This document shows positions 5,576 to 9,453 of a DNA stretch of 9,453 bases, piece after piece (positions within the stretch are counted from its first letter, which is position 1; every line of letters begins with the position of its first letter). The notes below the pieces were generated by a model, which worked only from the letters and a program-made list of their open reading frames with translations, was not told the DNA's origin and ran no database searches. This stretch comes from Bifidobacteriaceae bacterium (GTDB lineage: Bacteria; Actinomycetota; Actinomycetes; Actinomycetales; WQXJ01): contig JAITJY010000197.1 in assembly GCA_031278675.1 (NCBI GenBank), forward strand, positions 1 through 9,453, in the 5' to 3' direction. The position numbers were made by a program, and so were the translations under genes.

Positions 5576-6813
5576 GGTTCGACGTTGGCGCCTTTCGGAA
5601 CCACTGTGACGCCGCCGGCGGTGATCGTGAAACCACGGGCGCGGTCGCGTTCCGGATCGATCCCGATCGTGGCGCCTTCGGCGACCACGACAGCCTTGTC
5701 CACGATGGCCCGGTTGACCTGGGCGTGGCGGCCAATCTCTACCTCATCGAGGATCACCGAGTCGGTGACCTGCGCCCAGGAATGGAGTTTGACCCCCGGG
5801 GAAACCACTGACCCGGAGATGGACGCACCGGAGACAATCACTCCCGGCGAAACCAGTGACCGCGATGCGTGACCGAGCCGTCCCGGCTCGGCGTGGGTAA
5901 ACTTCGCCGGAGGCAGCCCAGTGTTCCCAGTAATCAACGGCCAACGCCAGTTGTACAAATTGAACACCGGAACGGTTGAAATCAGGTCGCGGTGGGCCTC
6001 GTAATACACGTCCAAAGTGCCGACATCGCGCCAATAGGCGCGGTCGCGGTCGGTTGAACCAGGCACGTCGTTGAATTTGAAATCGTAGAAGCCGGCTCCG
6101 CCGCGCTCCACGAAGGCTGGCACAATGTCGCCTCCCATGTCATGGCGTGACGCGACCTTTGAGGCGTCCTGGAGGACGGCATCCACCAGTGCATCGGCGG
6201 TGAAAACGTAGTTGCCCATCGATGCCAGCACTGAGCCCGGGTCATCGGCGAGGCCCTGCGCGTCCTTCGGCTTTTCCCGAAAAGCCTTGATGAATCCTGG
6301 GTGGTCCGGGTCGGTCTCCAACACCCCGAACTGGTCGGCCAGCCCCAGCGGTTGGCGGATGCCCGCCACCGTCAGGTCCGCACCGGATTCGATGTGCTGG
6401 CGCACCATCTGCGAAAAGTCCATGCGGTAGACGTGATCGGCGCCGACTACCACCACAATGTCGGGGCGTTCGTCGTCGATCAGGTTGAGTGACTGGTAGA
6501 TGGCGTCCGCCGATCCCAAGAACCAGTTCTTGCCTTTGCGTTGCTGCGCCGGGACCGGTGCTACATACTGGTGTAGCAGTGACGACAGGTTCCACGTCGA
6601 TGCGATGTGGCGGTCCAACGAATGCGACTTGTACTGCGTCAGCACCACAATCTGTACGTAGCCCGAGTTGACCAGGTTCGACAGCGGGAAATCGATCAGC
6701 CGGTAGATGCCTCCGAACGGCACCGCCGGTTTGGCCCGGTCCCGGGTGAGCGGCATCAGCCGCTTGCCTTCGCCGCCGGCCAGGACAATGGATAAAACTC
6801 GGGGAGTAGCCAT
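5572..6813 (-). CDS. glgC: Glucose-1-phosphate adenylyltransferase (ADP-glucose pyrophosphorylase)
   Basis: Makes ADP-glucose and pyrophosphate from ATP and glucose 1-phosphate, the committed step of bacterial glycogen synthesis; in actinobacteria the product may also feed maltose-1-phosphate/alpha-glucan routes. The 413 residues show the nucleotidyltransferase signature LAGGEGKRL (11-19), the activator/substrate loop RAKPAVPFGG (26-35), GSADAIYQS (100-108), metal-site VVGADHVYRMD (122-132), substrate-binding FREKP (178-182, Lys181), MGNYVF (199-204) and YWRDVGT (260-266). A C-terminal left-handed beta-helix of hexapeptide type follows (about 305-413). Length is typical. ATG 6813 (MATPRVLSIVLAGG) matches the conserved actinobacterial N-terminus; the frame is open about 290 bp further upstream, but that extension is unlike the family. 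It is divergent from holA, and DUF1015 follows 33 bp downstream. Confidence 0.97.
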   Translation of the reverse strand: MATPRVLSIVLAGGEGKRLMPLTRDRAKPAVPFGGIYRLIDFPLSNLVNSGYVQIVVLTQYKSHSLDRHIASTWNLSSLLHQYVAPVPAQQRKGKNWFLGSADAIYQSLNLIDDERPDIVVVVGADHVYRMDFSQMVRQHIESGADLTVAGIRQPLGLADQFGVLETDPDHPGFIKAFREKPKDAQGLADDPGSVLASMGNYVFTADALVDAVLQDASKVASRHDMGGDIVPAFVERGGAGFYDFKFNDVPGSTDRDRAYWRDVGTLDVYYEAHRDLISTVPVFNLYNWRWPLITGNTGLPPAKFTHAEPGRLGHASRSLVSPGVIVSGASISGSVVSPGVKLHSWAQVTDSVILDEVEIGRHAQVNRAIVDKAVVVAEGATIGIDPERDRARGFTITAGGVTVVPKGANVEP

Positions 6814-7091
6814 GCCTAAAAAATTACCCGTTCTGAGGCCCCACGAACACCAGATTGGCAGTTTGTTTACAACTTTTTTGGTTGGACGATGCCGCGCCCG
6901 CCCCCTCACCGCTTTGCGTGGGTGCGTGGCGGGGTCCGCAGCGCCCGCCAGGTGGTGGAGAACAACGGCGCGGCGGGCGGGTAGGCGGCCGGGCCGGATC
7001 GCGGCGAGGGTGCCCCGCTGCGACCCGGTTGCGGTGCGCGCTAAGCGCGTGGCGGTGTTTCGGTGACAGCGGCGCGTGGGAAGCTTGGAGC
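6814..7091. other. Divergent glgC/holA intergenic region
   Basis: 278 bp shared by two divergent genes. The glgC-proximal part is A+T-rich for this DNA, including the T-rich run 6861-6879. The holA-proximal part is very GC-rich and holds a perfect small hairpin, CGCGC-TAA-GCGCG (7037-7049). A 31-codon frame (ATG 6889 to stop 6982-6984) has no convincing ribosome binding site or family resemblance and is not called. No promoter for holA could be identified with confidence. Confidence 0.6.
6821..6826 (-). promoter_or_regulatory. Possible -10 box for glgC
   Basis: On the minus strand TAATTT (6826 down to 6821) ends 7 nt before ATG 6813, again placing the likely transcript start at or next to the start codon. 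No Shine-Dalgarno is visible and no good -35 hexamer is found. It lies in an unusually A+T-rich stretch for this genome. Confidence 0.35.
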
Positions 7092-8102
7092 GTGGCAGCA
7101 GCAATTCGTTCTAGCACGCCCGTTCCGTGGGACCGGGCCGAACCCGACCGCTTGGTCTTGATCCAGGGACCCGAGGACTTGTTGGCGGACCGGGCCCAGG
7201 ACCGGTTGGTGCGCCTCGCCAGGCAAGAACACCCGGATGCGGAGCTTGCCGTCCTAGACGCCGCCGCGCCCGCCCAGTCGCTGGTGGGAGCAGCCAGCGG
7301 GTCGCTGTTTTCGCCGTACGCAGTTGTTGTTGCCGCCGGGGTCGACAAGGCCTCCGACGAGTTCTTGGAAGAAGCCCTGGCCTATGTGGCGCGGCCCAAC
7401 CCGGACGCGATGGTGATTTTCCGCCACGGCGGCGGGACGCGCGGCAAGAAACTCCTGGACGCGTTGAAGGCTGCCAAAGCGCATCAGGTCAACGCCGGTG
7501 CGCTCCGCTCCGACCGCGACAAGGAGGCGTTCGTCGCCGCCGAGTTTCGCCGCTTTGAGCGCACCTTTCATCCTGAGACGCTCCGGGCTTTGGTCCAGGC
7601 GGTGGGTTTAGACCTGCGGGAACTCGCCTCGGCGGTGAAGCAGGTGGCCGCAGACACGGTGGGGCGCGTCACCCCCGAGATGGTGGAACGCTATTACGGC
7701 GACCGCTTGGAGACCACGGCATTCAAGGTGGCCGATGCCGCCGCCACCGGCCAAACCGGCGAGGCCCTCCGCTTGGCGCGCTATGCGATGGGTTCCGGAC
7801 TAGACCCAGTTGTGCTGATCAGCGCCCTGGCGTCACGTCTGCGTGTGCTGGCGAAGGTGGGCTGGGCGGTGCAAGCCCGGGCTGATCCGGCTGCGGAACT
7901 TGGTCTGCCGTCCTGGCAGGTCACGCAAGCCAAAGGAATGCTGCGGCACTGGGATGCGACTGGTCTGGCCCGCTCAATCGAGGCTGTGGCCCAAGCGGAT
8001 GCGCAGGTCAAAGGTCTCGGCGGGGCTAGCGCGAAAACCGCCCGCTATTACGCCGTCGAGCGGGCGATCATCGCTGTCTCCCAGGCGGCCGGTGGCGCCT
8101 GA
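7092..8102 (+). CDS. holA: DNA polymerase III subunit delta (HolA)
   Basis: The delta subunit of the clamp loader, which opens the beta sliding clamp during replication. In the 336-residue form the N-terminal AAA+-like domain begins with RLVLIQGPEDLLADRA (20-35), a degenerate P-loop region, followed by LFSPYAVVV (72-80) and the strand DAMVIFRHGGG (105-115). The middle and C-terminal helical domains include DLRELASAVKQV (174-185), LGLPSWQVTQAKGM (270-283), the ADAQVKGLGG element (302-311) and a terminal YAVERAI (320-326). Length is normal for the family (about 310-340). The frame is open upstream to 6855, but that part looks non-coding, so GTG 7092 is chosen. Its ribosome binding site is weak: GGGAAG (7078-7083) 8 nt away, or GGAG (7087-7090) only 1 nt away. 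It converges with rpsT, a common actinobacterial arrangement. Confidence 0.92.
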   Translation: MAAAIRSSTPVPWDRAEPDRLVLIQGPEDLLADRAQDRLVRLARQEHPDAELAVLDAAAPAQSLVGAASGSLFSPYAVVVAAGVDKASDEFLEEALAYVARPNPDAMVIFRHGGGTRGKKLLDALKAAKAHQVNAGALRSDRDKEAFVAAEFRRFERTFHPETLRALVQAVGLDLRELASAVKQVAADTVGRVTPEMVERYYGDRLETTAFKVADAAATGQTGEALRLARYAMGSGLDPVVLISALASRLRVLAKVGWAVQARADPAAELGLPSWQVTQAKGMLRHWDATGLARSIEAVAQADAQVKGLGGASAKTARYYAVERAIIAVSQAAGGA

Positions 8103-8147
8103 CCGGTCCTGATCGGATGCGCCCAGGCGCCACTGATGATTCGAGGC

Positions 8148-8199
8148 GGACCCCCGTGCGCCGGCGGTGTCGGTGTTGGTCTCGGCGCTGCGGGGGTCC
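8148..8199 (+). terminator. Large GC-rich hairpin after holA
   Basis: GGACCCCCG (8148-8156) pairs perfectly with CGGGGGTCC (8191-8199). After a 1 by 2 nt internal loop, GCGCCG (8158-8163) pairs with CGGCGC (8183-8188), leaving a 19-nt apical loop. The total is 15 base pairs starting 45 nt after the holA stop. There is no T-tract, but this strength and placement suit an actinobacterial-type terminator, active in either direction. Confidence 0.55.
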
Positions 8200-8202
8200 T
8201 GG

Positions 8203-8217
8203 CGCGGCTGAGCCGCG
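8203..8217. terminator. Second perfect hairpin after holA
   Basis: CGCGGC (8203-8208), loop TGA, GCCGCG (8212-8217): a perfect 6-bp all-GC stem starting 3 bp after the large hairpin, followed by TT on the plus strand. It probably acts with the preceding hairpin as a tandem terminator. Confidence 0.45.
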
Positions 8218-8252
8218 TTGGGAAACATGGTAGACCAAGCTGGTGTGTTTCT

Positions 8253-8269
8253 CGCCAGGGGACCTGGCG
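8253..8269. terminator. Third perfect hairpin at the start of the 63-bp repeat
   Basis: CGCCAGG (8253-8259), loop GGA, CCTGGCG (8263-8269): a perfect 7-bp stem. The right arm belongs to the first 63-bp repeat unit, and CTGGCGC recurs at the start of each later unit. No T-tract follows. On the minus strand it lies about 180 bp beyond the rpsT stop. Confidence 0.4.
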
Positions 8270-8422
8270 CGCTTGCCCAACGGTCACCGACCGGGCGGCA
8301 TCGTCCGCCTTCCGGTGGGGGGAGAACTGGCGCGCTTGCCCAGGGGTCACCGACCGGGCGGCATCGTCCGCCTTCCGGTGGGGGGAAACCTGGCGCGCCT
8401 GCCCAACGCTCACCCACCGGGC
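8264..8422. repeat. 63-bp tandem repeat, about 2.5 copies, with an internal hairpin
   Basis: Units lie at 8264-8326 and 8327-8389, with a diverging partial unit at 8390-8422. All begin CTGGCGCGC. The two full units differ at only a few positions, mainly in CAACGG versus CAGGGG and the last bases. Each full unit has a bulged hairpin, ACCGG-GCGG / CCGC-(CTT)-CCGGT (8290-8298 with 8305-8316 in unit 1; 8353-8361 with 8368-8379 in unit 2). GGCGGCATCGTCC at 8294-8306 is the reverse complement of a sequence in the 14-bp array after ABC-F. Confidence 0.93.
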
Positions 8423-8444
8423 CGGGCCAGCGGGGCGAGTGGGG

Positions 8445-8708
8445 CTAATGCAGGGCTTGGACCTGTTTCGCTAGAGCCGACTTGCGGTTCGCGGCCTGGT
8501 TCTTGTGGATCACGCCTTTCGACACTGCCTTGTCAAGTTTGCGGGCGGCGTCACGCAATGCGGTCTCGGCCACTTCCTTCTGCCCAGCAGCGATCGCTTC
8601 GCGGGTGCGCCGCACATAGGTCTTCAGTTCGGACTTGACCGCCTTGTTGCGCAGGCGGCGCTTTTCGTTGGTCCGAATCCGCTTGATTTGCGACTTAATG
8701 TTTGCCAC
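8445..8708 (-). CDS. rpsT: 30S ribosomal protein bS20
   Basis: A small basic primary binder of 16S rRNA in the 30S subunit, important for assembly. The 87 residues begin MANIKSQIKRIRTNEKRRLRN, the conserved S20 N-terminus cut here before its second Lys run, and continue with the usual helical, Lys/Arg/Ala-rich body; KGVIHKNQAANRKSAL (64-79) is the conserved C-terminal signature. Length is exactly typical. The start is GTG 8708, preceded by GGAAGA (8723 down to 8718) with 9-nt spacing. It converges with holA and is divergent from the DsbA-like gene. lepA, often near rpsT in actinobacteria, is not in the window. Promoter candidates lie in the long upstream gap. Confidence 0.98.
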   Translation of the reverse strand: MANIKSQIKRIRTNEKRRLRNKAVKSELKTYVRRTREAIAAGQKEVAETALRDAARKLDKAVSKGVIHKNQAANRKSALAKQVQALH

Positions 8709-9038
8709 GTGTTGTTGTCTTCCGTTTGTCTCGGCCCACCCGGTGAGCGTACTTGCAAGGTATCCAAAAGTCCGATTTGTCCGCTGGGGCCCACCAGCAG
8801 CGCTCCACCGCAGGTAGCAGGCACACGAACAAGGCCATCACGCACCTGGCGATGACAGCCGAACGGCTAGCTTACCAGCCCGGAGCACCACCCATCTGCG
8901 CTCCTGGCCACGCCCCGCAGCTCACACCGTGCACCGCGCGGGCAGGCCGCACCCGGGCAGGCCGCACCCGGGCAGGCCGCATGCTGGGATGAGGTACCCG
9001 AATGCGGACCCGGCGCGGGTGGGAGAGTAACGTGGCTA
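8709..9038. other. Divergent rpsT / DsbA-like intergenic region
   Basis: 330 to 369 bp (depending on the start of the right-hand gene) with no gene I can support. On the minus strand, TGGTAAGCT (8877 down to 8869) is an extended -10-like element that could drive rpsT with a leader of about 150 nt, and TACGCT (8751 down to 8746) is a closer alternative; neither has a clear -35. A 15-bp repeat lies at 8940-8981. On the plus strand TAACGT (9028-9033) is a possible -10 for the next gene. No tRNA or known structured RNA was recognised. Confidence 0.5.
8940..8981. repeat. 15-bp tandem repeat (GGGCAGGCCGCACCC), 2.8 copies
   Basis: Perfect units at 8940-8954 and 8955-8969 and a 12-bp partial unit at 8970-8981. 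Junctions form CCCGGG. It sits about 60 to 100 bp upstream of the DsbA-like gene, in the promoter-bearing divergent gap with rpsT. Confidence 0.93.
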
Positions 9039-9063
9039 GTGTCAAGCACCACCACAGCCAAAA

Positions 9064-9071
9064 AGGGGGAG
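9064..9071 (+). promoter_or_regulatory. Ribosome binding site of the DsbA-like gene
   Basis: AGGGGGAG lies 6 nt before ATG 9078 and supports that start. If translation instead begins at the in-frame GTG 9039, these bases would encode Lys-Gly-Glu and would be coincidental. Confidence 0.6.
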
Positions 9072-9077
9072 CCCAAC

Positions 9078-9453
9078 ATGATCTCGCTTCCAGGAATCCG
9101 TGTCGGCGCCGGGGGCGCCGCGTTGAGCGATGCCAACCAGCCAGAGCGGCGCGACCGGCCGCCGACCCAAGTGGACTTGTTCGTGGACTACATGTGCCCG
9201 TATTGCCGCCGCTTCGAGAAGGACAACGCCGCAGACATCCAAGAACTCGTTGACCGGGGGGTCGCATCGCTGGTGATGCACCCGATTGCGATCCTCGACC
9301 GGCTGTCGGCGGGCAGCATGTATTCGACGCGGGCGACGGCTGCGGCCTATGCGGTTGCGGCGGGTGCGCCAGACAAGTTCGGGGCATTCAACTCGGTGTT
9401 GTTCCAAAACCAGCCGCGGGAAGGTACGCCGGGCCACACCGAAGCTGAGTTGG
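9078..9453 (+). CDS. DsbA-like thioredoxin-fold protein, 3' end outside the window
   Basis: The first 125 residues of a thiol-disulfide oxidoreductase-like protein; the frame is open at the window end. The redox motif CPYC (40-43) sits in VDLFVDYMCPYCRRFE (32-47), followed by the DsbA-type stretch VMHPIAILDRLS (66-77) and YSTRATAAAYA (82-92), as in actinobacterial thioredoxin_4/DsbA domain proteins. No signal peptide or membrane segment is visible, so it may be cytosolic, where its role (oxidase, reductase or chaperone-like) is open. ATG 9078 has a strong ribosome binding site. An in-frame GTG at 9039 with TAACGT 5 nt upstream would add 13 Ser/Thr/Lys-rich residues and be leaderless. The cis-Pro loop and C-terminus are not in the window, so the exact subfamily is not settled. 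It is divergent from rpsT. Confidence 0.88.
   Translation, partial: MISLPGIRVGAGGAALSDANQPERRDRPPTQVDLFVDYMCPYCRRFEKDNAADIQELVDRGVASLVMHPIAILDRLSAGSMYSTRATAAAYAVAAGAPDKFGAFNSVLFQNQPREGTPGHTEAEL

Larger units (their letters stand above)
8103..8444. other. Gene-free gap between convergent holA and rpsT
   Basis: 342 bp with no supportable gene. The first half holds several perfect GC-rich inverted repeats (8148-8199, 8203-8217, 8253-8269). The second half is a 63-bp repeat, and just before the rpsT stop there is weak complementarity (CCCAC 8412-8416 with GTGGG 8439-8443). Open frames cross the repeat in several phases only because 63 is divisible by 3. The likely role is bidirectional transcription termination between two essential genes. 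Confidence 0.7.

Noticed and set aside
6889..6984. 31-codon frame starting ATG 6889 upstream of holA
   Set aside because: No clear ribosome binding site, no recognisable homolog, and very GC-rich non-coding-like composition; kept only as a note.
6855..7091. N-terminal extension of holA from 6855
   Set aside because: The 79 extra codons are Gly/Arg/Ala-rich and unlike delta subunits; the conserved domain starts shortly after GTG 7092.
6814..7104. N-terminal extension of glgC up to 7104
   Set aside because: The extension is Arg/Pro-rich and unlike GlgC; MATPRVLSIVLAGG at 6813 is the conserved family start, and the extension would overlap the holA start.
8264..8422. Possible CRISPR-like array
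   Set aside because: The 63-bp units are directly adjacent without unique spacers, and no cas gene is present. The same applies to the 33-bp array at 1-99.
8136..8638. Several plus-strand frames through the 63-bp repeat, giving repeated peptide of 21-residue period
   Set aside because: The 63-bp period keeps every phase open; no ribosome binding site, no family similarity, and they run into rpsT antisense.
8709..9077. tRNA or structured RNA in the rpsT/DsbA-like gap
   Set aside because: No T-loop consensus, no cloverleaf and no family I recognise could be found on either strand.
1..9453. Mobile element, phage, toxin-antitoxin or defence system
   Set aside because: No transposase, integrase, terminal inverted repeats, target duplications or small paired genes were found; all genes are core functions in a common actinobacterial context.

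Overview
The window is chromosomal, GC-rich (roughly two thirds G+C by eye) and almost certainly from an actinobacterium. The evidence is an InhA-type enoyl-ACP reductase directly behind fabG, an actinobacterial-style GlgC, frequent GTG starts, the convergent holA/rpsT pair, and several starts that look leaderless. Genus cannot be fixed from the sequence alone.

Layout: (1) 1-99, a G-rich 33-bp tandem repeat cut by the window edge. (2) 163-4148, four plus-strand genes: an ABC-F ATPase, fabG, fabI and a SixA-type phosphohistidine phosphatase. (3) 4276-6813, two minus-strand genes, glgC and, downstream of it, a DUF1015 protein; this pair converges on sixA. (4) 7092-8102, holA on the plus strand, divergent from glgC. 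(5) 8445-8708, rpsT on the minus strand, converging on holA. (6) From 9078 (or 9039) to the window end, a DsbA/thioredoxin-fold protein on the plus strand, incomplete at its 3' end.

Functionally this is ordinary core metabolism. FabG and FabI are two successive reductases of type II fatty acid elongation and probably share an mRNA. GlgC makes ADP-glucose for glycogen or related glucans. HolA belongs to the replicative clamp loader and bS20 to the small ribosomal subunit. The ABC-F protein should act on the ribosome, SixA on phosphohistidine, and the DsbA-like protein on thiols. DUF1015 has no firmly assigned role here. I see no mobile element, phage, toxin-antitoxin, CRISPR or biosynthetic cluster, and no clearly new multi-gene system.

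The unusual part is the DNA between the genes. Five of the eight regions outside genes carry a short tandem repeat of a different period (33, 14, 8, 63 and 15 bp). Two of these arrays, 6.5 kb apart, share a nearly identical segment of about 21 bp in opposite orientation, which suggests a dispersed intergenic repeat family. The holA-rpsT gap is also packed with GC-rich inverted repeats. A second pattern is a TANNNT -10-like hexamer about 6 to 8 nt before the start codon of five genes that mostly lack a Shine-Dalgarno sequence (ABC-F, fabG, sixA, DUF1015, glgC), whereas fabI, rpsT and the DsbA-like gene have purine-rich ribosome binding sites.
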